From an uncultured Prevotella sp. (GTDB taxonomy: Bacteria > Bacteroidota > Bacteroidia > Bacteroidales > Bacteroidaceae), in NCBI GenBank assembly GCA_905234815.1, contig CAJOIX010000014.1, positions 1 to 37,144 on the forward strand: 37,144 bases of DNA, in the 5' to 3' direction. The position numbers were made by a program, and so were the translations under genes. This document shows, one piece after another, positions 16,242-26,950 of this stretch. The notes beneath the pieces are model-generated. The model was not told the origin of the DNA and did no database searches. It saw nothing but the letters and a program-made list of their open reading frames with translations. Position 1 is the first letter of the stretch. Every line of letters starts with the position of its first letter.

Positions 16242-17354
16242 TTAAAAATTATTTTCTTTGGAGAGTATATCTTCGGCCGAGCCTTGGATGTATTTTCTCC
16301 ATTTGTCTATGAGCTGGTTGAAATCGTCGGGTGGGGTGGAGTCGAAGTCCATTTGCTGGCCAGTGGTGGGATGAATGAATCCGAGTGTTTTGGCGTGCAA
16401 GGCCTGTCGCGGACAGATTTTAAAGCAGTTCTGTACGAATGCTTTGTAGGTTGACGAGCGTTGGCCGCGCAAGATTTCCATTCCTCCGTATTTTTCGTCG
16501 GCAAAGAGGGGATGTCCGATGCTTTTCATGTGGGCACGGATCTGATGTGTGCGGCCGGTTTCGAGGCAACATTCCACGAGTGTTGTATAGCCGTAGCGTT
16601 CCAATACGCGGTAGTGGGTCACGGCGGGTTTCCCTTCCGGCGAGTCGGGCGATAAGACCGTCATGCGCAATCTGTCGCGTGGATCGCGGGCAATGTTGCC
16701 TTCAATGGTGCCAGTGTCTTCCAGGAAGTTGGCCCATACCAGTGCTTGGTAACTGCGGTGGGTGGTTTTCTCGAAGAATTGCTTGCCCAGATGCGATTTG
16801 GCTTCAGGCGTTTTGGCAATGAGCAGGAGTCCGCTTGTGTCTTTGTCTATGCGGTGTACGAGTCCCACCTCGGGGTCGTTGGCGTCAAACGAAGGCAGGT
16901 CGCGCAGGTGATAGGCGATAGCGTTGATGAGCGTGCCGTGGAAATTGCCTGCTCCTGGGTGCACCACCATGCCTGCCGGTTTGTTGATGACCATGAGTTG
17001 TTCGTCTTCATAGACCACGTCCAGGGGTATATTCTCTGGCTCGATGGTGTTGTCGTGGGGCGGTCGGGTGAGCCGCAGGGTGATGATATCCTGTGGACGC
17101 ACCTTGTAGTTGCTCTTCACCGGCTGGTCGTTGACAAAGATAAATCCTGCATCTGCAGCCTGCTGAATACGGTTGCGCGATGAGTGAGGCATATGCTCGG
17201 CCATGAACTTGTCGATGCGCAAGGGCTGTTGCCCTGGATCAACCACCATGCGCACATGCTCATAGAGCGCTTGTCCGTCGGCGCTGTCCTGCGGAAGGCT
17301 GTCGTCGAAGTCAAGTTTGTCGTCAAAGAGGGAGTCTTTTTCGCTCAGTGTCAT
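16242..17354 (-). CDS. rluD: Large-subunit pseudouridine synthase, RluD family
   Basis: 370 residues. An N-terminal acidic tail (1-35) is followed by an S4 RNA-binding domain (about 43-95; LRIDKFMAEHMPHSSRNRIQQAADAGFIFVN) and the RluA/D catalytic domain: INKPAGMVVHPGAG (123-136) and GLVHRIDKDTSGLLLIAKT with catalytic Asp170. It isomerises specific uridines of 23S rRNA. It lies 12 bases after the PASTA gene. The target positions cannot be known from sequence, although the S4 domain and length fit RluD best. Confidence 0.92.
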   Translation of the reverse strand: MTLSEKDSLFDDKLDFDDSLPQDSADGQALYEHVRMVVDPGQQPLRIDKFMAEHMPHSSRNRIQQAADAGFIFVNDQPVKSNYKVRPQDIITLRLTRPPHDNTIEPENIPLDVVYEDEQLMVINKPAGMVVHPGAGNFHGTLINAIAYHLRDLPSFDANDPEVGLVHRIDKDTSGLLLIAKTPEAKSHLGKQFFEKTTHRSYQALVWANFLEDTGTIEGNIARDPRDRLRMTVLSPDSPEGKPAVTHYRVLERYGYTTLVECCLETGRTHQIRAHMKSIGHPLFADEKYGGMEILRGQRSSTYKAFVQNCFKICPRQALHAKTLGFIHPTTGQQMDFDSTPPDDFNQLIDKWRKYIQGSAEDILSKENNF

Positions 17355-17366
17355 GATTCAGAGAGT

Positions 17367-18020
17367 CTATTCAATGGTGGCGTCGATGATCTCTACAGTT
17401 CCTTCTTCGGTAAGTCCTTCGTCGGTGGACTCGTAACTATTGTTTTGCAGCGTGTCGATGGTATTTCCAGTGCCCCTGCCTACTTGTACGATGAGCGTTT
17501 CGTCAACGGAGATTTTCTCGCCGGCAGCCACGTTCTTCCCATTCACCAGTACACCATAGACCCAGTCTTTTTCGCCTGTCACGAATTGTGGTTGTCCCAC
17601 TTTAAAGCCCAATGCCTTCAGGCGTGCCATGGCTTCGCGCAGCGATGAGTTGTCGATGATGTCGGGTAGCGAAATCTTGGGGGTGTTGAGCGAGTTGATG
17701 ACCACATAGATGGTGCGACCGGGCTTGACTATTTGTCCAGGTTCAATGTTCTGCTCGAGCACGGTTCCAGCTGGCAGTGATTTCACGTAGCCGGTATCGC
17801 TGACCTCGATATACAGTCCGCGTTCGCGGGCCAGTTGCCCTGCTGTTTCAAACGATTTCTGCCGCAGGCTGGGCACGGACACTTTTTCGCCGTGGCGGGT
17901 GTAGATATCCATGAGAAAAGCGATGCTGATCAAGATGGCAATGAAGAGCAATACCATTGCCAGAATGTTGTACCAGACGGGCTTGCTGTTGGCTTCCTTG
18001 AAAAATTCTTTGAGTTTCAC
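17367..18020 (-). CDS. Membrane-anchored PASTA-domain protein
   Basis: 217 residues. A short cytoplasmic start (MKLKEFFKEANSKPVWYN) is followed by one membrane helix (about 19-40) and two extracytoplasmic PASTA domains: about 47-110 (VSVPSLRQKSFETAGQLARERGL through PGRTIYVVINS) and 115-183 (ISLPDIIDNSSLREAMARLKALGF through DETLIVQVGRG). A Thr/Glu-rich tail ends the chain. No kinase or penicillin-binding domain is attached, unlike in Gram-positive bacteria. PASTA domains bind peptidoglycan fragments or beta-lactams in other proteins; in Bacteroidetes this PASTA-rluD-ddl order is conserved, pointing to a wall-related role. Confidence 0.88.
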   Translation of the reverse strand: MKLKEFFKEANSKPVWYNILAMVLLFIAILISIAFLMDIYTRHGEKVSVPSLRQKSFETAGQLARERGLYIEVSDTGYVKSLPAGTVLEQNIEPGQIVKPGRTIYVVINSLNTPKISLPDIIDNSSLREAMARLKALGFKVGQPQFVTGEKDWVYGVLVNGKNVAAGEKISVDETLIVQVGRGTGNTIDTLQNNSYESTDEGLTEEGTVEIIDATIE

Positions 18021-18070
18021 GATGCTGTCTGAGTGGTTATGGGTGAGTTGGGGTGTACTTATTATTTATG

Positions 18071-18078
18071 CAAAAATA
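18071..18078 (-). promoter_or_regulatory. -7 promoter element for the PASTA-rluD-ddl run
   Basis: TATTTTTG on the minus strand matches TAnnTTTG, about 50 bases before the PASTA start codon. No TTTG is found at the usual -33 distance. Confidence 0.45.
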
Positions 18079-18101
18079 ATAATTCTTTTTCAATCACATA
18101 T

Positions 18102-18146
18102 AAAAATCCGTTGAAACATAGTGTTGGTTGCTTCAACGGATATTTT
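18102..18146 (-). terminator. Terminator after rnc
   Basis: ATCCGTTGAA (18106-18115) pairs with TTCAACGGAT (18132-18141) around a 16-base loop; on the minus strand the stem is followed by a T-run. It is about 25 bases beyond the rnc stop codon and separates that operon from the PASTA gene promoter. Confidence 0.75.
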
Positions 18147-18165
18147 TCGGGCGACGCACAACGCG

Positions 18166-19377
18166 CTATTCTTCTGCTGTTTGTTTTTCTTTTTTTGTTC
18201 GGTTGGTTTTCCTTCGGTTGGTTTTCTTCTCAGCCTCGGGAGCCTTTTCTGTCTCGTCCTTGGCTTTGGTGGTTTTCCGTCGGGTTGTTTTCTTCTCAGC
18301 AGCGGGAGCTGATTGTGAGTCGTCGGATGTGGCTTTTTTGCGTGATGAGGTCCGGCGCTTGGGCTTTTTCTCTTCCGCTTCCGTAGTGGATTTGGGTGCA
18401 GGTGCTGCTGTCTGTTCCTCTACAGTGGCAGCAGGTATCTCAGTAGCCACTTCAGTTTCAGCAGCGGCGATTGTTTCCTCCGCTGACACTGGTGCTACTG
18501 CGGGTTCTGCCTTTTCCTGCTTCGCCTTCGCGGGGCGCTTTGCAGCCTTTTGTTTGGGCTTCTCCTCGACAGGCTGTTCAACAACGGTTTCTTCCGGTTC
18601 TTGATTCCGTGCGCTTTGTTTTTCTTTTAGCTGGTTGAACAGTCGCTGATTGTTCTTGAGCGTTTGGATGGCAGCCTTCGAGGCTTTTTGCTGACTTTCT
18701 TTTTTAGAGTAGCCTTCGCCCGTTCCGCAAGCGATGCCTTCAATGGCGGCTTCAAACACAAACATGGGCGAGCCGTCGTCGTCGAGCTTGGTGTCAAGCA
18801 TACGGTATTCAATCTCGAATTTACGCTTTTGGCAGTATTCGAGCAGTCGGCTTTTGAAGTTCACTTCTTTTTCAGCCACGGTGTCTATGTTGACCAGATT
18901 GGCCAGGATGCGTTTCTTGATGAATCGCATACAGGCATCGTAGCCTCTGTCGAGATAGATGGCTCCGATTAGGGCTTCAAAGGCATTGCCGCCCATGTAG
19001 CTGTTGTGGGCGAAGGAGTGCCCGTTGGATAGTATCATTCGGTTGATACCCATCTCGCTGGCCAGTTTGTTGAGCATTTCGCGCTGTACGAGTTTCGAGC
19101 GGGTGTTGGTCAGGAATCCTTCGCGTTTGCCAGGGAAGTGTTCATAGACGATATCGCCCACGATGGCACTGAGTATGGCATCGCCCAAAAATTCGAGGCG
19201 TTCGTTGTTCATGGGTCGCCCGTTAGCATTGCGGCGCATCACGCTTTTGTGCAGCAGTGCTTGTTTGTAGAGCGCGATGTGGTGGGGATAGAAGCCGAGA
19301 ATGTTGTATAAAGACAAACGAAGCTCCCGCTCTTTTTGGAACGGAAGCTTCATTCTATCGAGAATATGTTTCACCAT
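18166..19377 (-). CDS. rnc: Ribonuclease III with long basic C-terminal extension
   Basis: 403 residues from the ATG at 19377; the longer frame reaches back into fabF and was rejected. The catalytic domain is about 20-160, with NNERLEFLGDAIL (Glu59, Glu62, Asp66) and GNAFEALIGAIYLD (Glu134). The position matching E. coli Asp114 is Asn131. The double-stranded RNA-binding domain is about 172-242 (FKSRLLEYCQKRKFEIEY through SKKESQQKASKAAIQTL). Beyond it lie about 160 residues, rich in Lys, Arg, Ala, Glu, Thr and Pro, absent from the E. coli enzyme (226 residues), including two 17-residue near-repeats (APAAEKKTTRRKTTK and APEAEKKTNRRKTNR) 22 residues apart. RNase III cuts rRNA precursors and also matures type II crRNA-tracrRNA duplexes, so it may serve the cas9 locus at the right end. 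Confidence 0.92.
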   Translation of the reverse strand: MVKHILDRMKLPFQKERELRLSLYNILGFYPHHIALYKQALLHKSVMRRNANGRPMNNERLEFLGDAILSAIVGDIVYEHFPGKREGFLTNTRSKLVQREMLNKLASEMGINRMILSNGHSFAHNSYMGGNAFEALIGAIYLDRGYDACMRFIKKRILANLVNIDTVAEKEVNFKSRLLEYCQKRKFEIEYRMLDTKLDDDGSPMFVFEAAIEGIACGTGEGYSKKESQQKASKAAIQTLKNNQRLFNQLKEKQSARNQEPEETVVEQPVEEKPKQKAAKRPAKAKQEKAEPAVAPVSAEETIAAAETEVATEIPAATVEEQTAAPAPKSTTEAEEKKPKRRTSSRKKATSDDSQSAPAAEKKTTRRKTTKAKDETEKAPEAEKKTNRRKTNRTKKEKQTAEE

Positions 19378-19415
19378 ATGGAATGAGGTTTTGATGCTTG
19401 GGGTTTGGAATGGTC

Positions 19416-20678
19416 TTATTCCTGGTACTTCTTGAAGACCACGCACGCGTTGTGACCACCAAAACCGAAGGTGTTGCTGATGGCTGCGCGCACTTCACGC
19501 TTTTGTGCTTTGTTGAAGGTGAAGTTCATGCGGTAGTCTATTTCGGGGTCTTCATCGCCTTCCTTGTGGTTGATGGTTGGCGGCACGATGTCGTTCTTCA
19601 CGGCCAGCAGCGCAATCATGCCTTCCACGGCTCCGGCTGCGCCGAGCAGGTGTCCGGTCATTGACTTGGTACTGCTGATGTTGAGCTTGTAAGCGGCTTC
19701 ACCAAATACTTCCTTGATGGCTTTGGCTTCAGAGATGTCGCCCACGTGGGTGGATGTGCCGTGCACATTGATGTAGTCAATGTCTTCGGGCTTCAGTCCG
19801 GCATCTTCGAGTGCTGCTTTCATCACGAGCTTGGCGCCGAGGCCTTCGGGGTGTGAGGCAGTGATGTGGAACGCGTCGGCGCTTTCGCCTTCGCCCACAA
19901 TCTCACCATAGATTTTTGCACCGCGGGCTTTGGCGTGCTCCAGTTCCTCGAGGATGAGACATCCTGCACCCTCGGCCATGACGAATCCGTCGCGGCTGGC
20001 GCTGAATGGGCGCGAGGCGGTCTGGGGGTCGTCGTTGCGGGTGGAGAGAGCCTTCATGGCGTTGAATCCAGCCACACCAGAGGTGCAGATGGCGCTTTCC
20101 GAACCACCGGCCAAAATGATGTTGGCCTTGCCCAGACGCAACAGGTTGAAGGCTTCGGCCAGCGCGTGGCACGACGATGCGCAGGCACTGGTGGTGGTGA
20201 AGTTCGGACCATGGAAACCATAGTGGATGGAGATATGGCCAGCGGCTATATCGCTGATGATTTTGGGAATGAAGAAGGGTGAGAATTTAGGGCCGTCTTC
20301 AATGTGCTGTCCGTAGTACACTTCCTCTGCCTCGTACGAGCTGATGCCTCCGATGCCTACACCGTACACCACACCGATGCGGTCTTTGTCTTCCTTCTCC
20401 AAATCCATACCGCTATCGTTCACGGCCTGGATGGCGGCTACCATGGCCAGCTGCGTGAAGCGATCCAGCTTGCGTGCTTCCCTGCGGTCGATGTATTCAG
20501 TTACATCCAGGTCTTTCACTTCGCACGCAAAGTGTGTCTTGCATTTGGAGGAGTCGAATTGGGTGATGGGTGCTGCGCCGCTTTTGCCGGCCAGCAGAGC
20601 ATTCCAAGTGTCTTCAGGATTGTTTCCAAGTGGAGTAACAGCGCCTAATCCGGTTACAACTACTCTCTTTAGTTCCAT
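19416..20678 (-). CDS. fabF: 3-oxoacyl-[acyl-carrier-protein] synthase II
   Basis: 420 residues. It elongates fatty acids by condensing malonyl-ACP with acyl-ACP. The thiolase-fold catalytic triad is present: Cys166 in TTTSACASSCHALA, a His in INVHGTSTHVGD, and a second His in KSMTGHLLGAAGAVEG; the C-terminal NTFGFGGHNACVVFKKY is the standard glycine-rich end. It lies between acpP (205 bases upstream) and rnc (38 bases downstream), the usual acpP-fabF-rnc order in Bacteroidetes. The large gap after acpP contains a long inverted repeat. Confidence 0.97.
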   Translation of the reverse strand: MELKRVVVTGLGAVTPLGNNPEDTWNALLAGKSGAAPITQFDSSKCKTHFACEVKDLDVTEYIDRREARKLDRFTQLAMVAAIQAVNDSGMDLEKEDKDRIGVVYGVGIGGISSYEAEEVYYGQHIEDGPKFSPFFIPKIISDIAAGHISIHYGFHGPNFTTTSACASSCHALAEAFNLLRLGKANIILAGGSESAICTSGVAGFNAMKALSTRNDDPQTASRPFSASRDGFVMAEGAGCLILEELEHAKARGAKIYGEIVGEGESADAFHITASHPEGLGAKLVMKAALEDAGLKPEDIDYINVHGTSTHVGDISEAKAIKEVFGEAAYKLNISSTKSMTGHLLGAAGAVEGMIALLAVKNDIVPPTINHKEGDEDPEIDYRMNFTFNKAQKREVRAAISNTFGFGGHNACVVFKKYQE

Positions 20679-20772
20679 TCTGTGTTGTTAAATTTTCGTG
20701 TTTTCTCAACTATTAGATGTTCTCGACTCAATTGAGCTTTCGATTGTTGAGCTGATTAAGTATCGAAAAAAA

Positions 20773-20866
20773 TGAGAGTTGTAAATTGAGAATTATGATT
20801 GGAGCAACATTTCAACTATGATGTTTACTCGAGCGGGTAATCATAATTCTCAATTCTCAACTCTCA
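20773..20866. repeat. Long inverted repeat between acpP and fabF
   Basis: The left arm 20773-20800 and right arm 20839-20866 are complementary over 28 bases with two mismatches (core GAGAGTTG...ATTGAGAATTATGATT against AATCATAATTCTCAAT...CAACTCTC), around a 38-base loop. In the acpP-fabF transcript this would be a very stable hairpin in the 205-base intercistronic gap. There is no T-run directly after it, so it need not terminate. The surrounding bases hold more CTCAA/TTGAG-type words (for example ACTCAATTGAGC near 20729), suggesting a degenerate intergenic repeat element. Confidence 0.8.
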
Positions 20867-20883
20867 CTGCTCAATTAGCTAAC

Positions 20884-21120
20884 TTATTTTGCATTCTTTT
20901 CGATGTAGTCGATAGCGTCGCCTACGGTCTGAATGTTTTCAGATTCTTCGTCGGGGATCGATACACCAAATTCCTTCTCGAAATCCATAATCAGTTCAAC
21001 GATATCGAGAGAATCGGCACCAAGGTCGTTAGCGAAACTTGATTCGCGCTTTACTTCTGATTCGTCGAGAGCCAATTTGTCAACGATAATGGCTTTAACT
21101 TTTGCTTCAATGTCTGACAT
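20884..21120 (-). CDS. acpP: Acyl carrier protein
   Basis: 78 residues, the normal size, highly acidic. The phosphopantetheine attachment site is Ser37 in [14 protein letters not shown]. The helix IV region reads [22 protein letters not shown]. It carries growing acyl chains for fatty-acid synthesis and feeds FabF, encoded next. It has its own promoter at 21173-21204 with a leader of about 45 bases. Confidence 0.97.
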   Translation of the reverse strand: MSDIEAKVKAIIVDKLALDESEVKRESSFANDLGADSLDIVELIMDFEKEFGVSIPDEESENIQTVGDAIDYIEKNAK

Positions 21121-21172
21121 AATAATAATGTTTAATGTTTAAAAATAAATTCGAATTTTCAAAAACTGGGTG

Positions 21173-21204
21173 CAAAGGTGAGAATTTTCTTTCATATGCG
21201 CAAA
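21173..21204 (-). promoter_or_regulatory. acpP promoter
   Basis: On the minus strand there is TTTG (21204-21201), a 20-base spacer and CACCTTTG (21180-21173), one base off TAnnTTTG, with good spacing. Confidence 0.55.
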
Positions 21205-21403
21205 CATTTTCTCAAAAATCCGCTCTCTTGTGCACACCTAATCGCGTTTTGTGCAATAAATTAGGGCTTTTTTCTCCATTGTTTCGGGGTGTCGGAACTA
21301 CCCGAAAAATCAGCCAAGGAGCAGGAAAAATCGAACAACCGAAGTGCCCTTTCAAAATTCGTCCGCTGCCCCCTGATTTTTTCACCGTTTAATTCCGCTT
21401 TTT

Positions 21404-21486
21404 CAAAAGCTATGCTTTTACCTTCCAAAAGCTATCCTTTTGGCGCCTAAAAGCTATGCTTTTGCAGCCCGAAAGCATAGCTTTTG
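21404..21486. repeat. Four-unit palindromic array, 22-base period, copy B
   Basis: Four AAAAGCTATGCTTTT-type near-palindromes start at 21404, 21426, 21448 and 21470, exactly 22 bases apart, with spacers CCTTC, GCGCC and CAGCC. The same TTTTT precedes and AAAGCGGGTTTCTAAC follows, as in copy A at 12044-12126. The second unit has CTATCC; the fourth has the loop reversed (GCATAGC). Layout, spacer lengths and flanks match copy A, so the whole roughly 110-base element is the repeating entity. It lies in the 811-base gap 21121-21931. Confidence 0.85.
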
Positions 21487-21589
21487 AAAGCGGGTTTCTA
21501 ACCCGTTGGTTTTCAACAGGTTAAAGAAGCGACCTTACCCCGCTCCCCTCATTCCCGAGCTTTGCTCGCCTACCCGTAGCCTTTCCAAA

Positions 21590-21850
21590 GAAGCCCCCTC
21601 CTAACCTCCCCCTCAAGGGGAGGAATATGCCTCTTCGCAGCCCTCTCCTCAAGAGTGGGAGTTTGTTCCTCCCCTTGATGGTGAGGGCAGGAGGGGGCAC
21701 TAGTATTGTCTGAACTCCTGAACTTCTGAACTTCTGAACTTCTCCCAGGGGCAGGAGGGAGCACAAGTATTGTCTGAACTCCTGAACTCCTGCAACTCCT
21801 GAACTCCTAAAAAACTAATGTCTGCAACTCCTGCAACTCCTGAACTCCCT
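21590..21850. repeat. Cluster of inverted and tandem repeats downstream of the beta-galactosidase gene
   Basis: Within the 811-base gap 21121-21931 no gene is convincing. Seen here: a 13-base inverted repeat, TCAAGGGGAGGAA (21613-21625) against TTCCTCCCCTTGA (21666-21678); a local CCTCCCC/GGGGAGG hairpin at about 21605-21623; an approximate 40-base direct repeat (21685-21724 and 21749-21788, 64 bases apart, sharing GTATTGTCTGAACTCCTGAA); and runs of 9-10-base units CTGAACTTC, CTGAACTCC and CTGCAACTCC up to 21848. This resembles degenerate intergenic repeat clusters of Prevotella genomes. Short frames across it are low-complexity and were not called. Confidence 0.75.
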
Positions 21851-21931
21851 ATCGATATACCTTAATATAATATATACGCGCGCGAAGTGTTTCGGCGGGG
21901 TTCTTGTTCGCGGGGAATCTCAGTCGTGGCG

Positions 21932-26040
<4,109 letters not shown>

Positions 26041-26073
26041 GGCAGTTTTTTTGTTAAGGTTGGTTAACTAAGG

Positions 26074-26081
26074 CAAAAGTA
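26074..26081 (-). promoter_or_regulatory. -7 promoter element for the DUF1573 gene
   Basis: TACTTTTG on the minus strand fits TAnnTTTG, about 34 bases before the TTG start. It is divergent from, and 34 bases away from, the dapB -7 element. Confidence 0.5.
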
Positions 26082-26114
26082 GCAATAATTTCTTATAAAT
26101 CATAAATTTCTTTA

Positions 26115-26122
26115 TAACTTTG
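26115..26122 (+). promoter_or_regulatory. -7 promoter element for dapB
   Basis: TAACTTTG matches TAnnTTTG, 22 bases before the dapB ATG, giving a leader of about 15 bases. The -33 half is weak (TTTC with a 22-base spacer). Confidence 0.5.
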
Positions 26123-26143
26123 CACAGAGCAAATCAGACCAAT

Positions 26144-26899
26144 ATGAAAATAGCATTGATCGGTTACGGCAAGATGGGACACATGATTGAAGAAATAGCC
26201 CGCAGCCGTGGCCACGAGATAGTTAGCATCATTGACGTTGACAACCAAGCCGACTTTTCTTCCGCGGCCTTTCGCGGTGCAGATGTGGCGATAGAATTCA
26301 CGGCGCCCACTGCTGCCTACGACAATGTGAAGCGTTGTTTTGAGCAGGGCGTGAAGGTGGTGAGCGGCTCGACAGGCTGGTTTTCCGCCCACGAGGAAGA
26401 GATGCACCGCCTCTGCGAGCAGGAAGGGAAAACACTCTTCTGGGCATCAAATTTCAGCGTCGGCGTGGCCATCTTCCAGGCTGTCAATCGCTATCTGGCG
26501 CGGCTGATGAACCAATTTCCGCAGTATGGTGTGCGCATGAGCGAGACGCACCACATCCATAAGCTCGACCATCCCAGTGGCACTGCCATCACGCTGGCCG
26601 ATGAACTGGTCAAAAATATCGACCGGTACGATGCGTGGACCCTCGGCACGCTGACCCAGCCCGACGGCACGCAGGTGATTGAACACACACCCGCCGCCAA
26701 CGAGGTGGCCATAGACAGTCGACGCGAGGGTGAGGTGCCAGGCATTCACTCCATCAGCTACGACTCTGATGCCGACAGCATCACCATCACCCACGACGCC
26801 CATTCGCGCCGCGGATTTGCCCTCGGTGCAGTGCTCGCGGCCGAATACACCGCTCAGCACACGGGACTCCTCTCTACGCGCGACCTCTTCCCATTCTGA
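26144..26899 (+). CDS. dapB: 4-hydroxy-tetrahydrodipicolinate reductase
   Basis: 251 residues from the ATG at 26144; a longer frame starting at 26120 lies within the promoter and was rejected. It reduces the lysine/diaminopimelate intermediate with NAD(P)H. Rossmann motif IALIGYGKMGHMIE (3-16); catalytic and substrate motif ETHHIHKLDHPSGTAITLA with the conserved His-His, Lys and the PSGTA sequence; C-terminal ITHDAHSRRGFALGAV. It supplies meso-diaminopimelate for peptidoglycan and lysine. It heads a dapB - lepB - lepB-like - wbqC-like run, the usual order in Bacteroidetes. Confidence 0.95.
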   Translation: MKIALIGYGKMGHMIEEIARSRGHEIVSIIDVDNQADFSSAAFRGADVAIEFTAPTAAYDNVKRCFEQGVKVVSGSTGWFSAHEEEMHRLCEQEGKTLFWASNFSVGVAIFQAVNRYLARLMNQFPQYGVRMSETHHIHKLDHPSGTAITLADELVKNIDRYDAWTLGTLTQPDGTQVIEHTPAANEVAIDSRREGEVPGIHSISYDSDADSITITHDAHSRRGFALGAVLAAEYTAQHTGLLSTRDLFPF

Positions 26900-26950
26900 A
26901 ACTGCAAGCTTAGATTAGAAATAAAACATTTAAGGTTCTCATAAACCGCT

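Noticed and set aside
21521..21766. Short minus-strand frames in the repeat cluster
   Set aside because: Their Arg/Pro/Gly-rich, repetitive proteins come from the tandem and inverted repeats, and there is no start context or conservation evidence.
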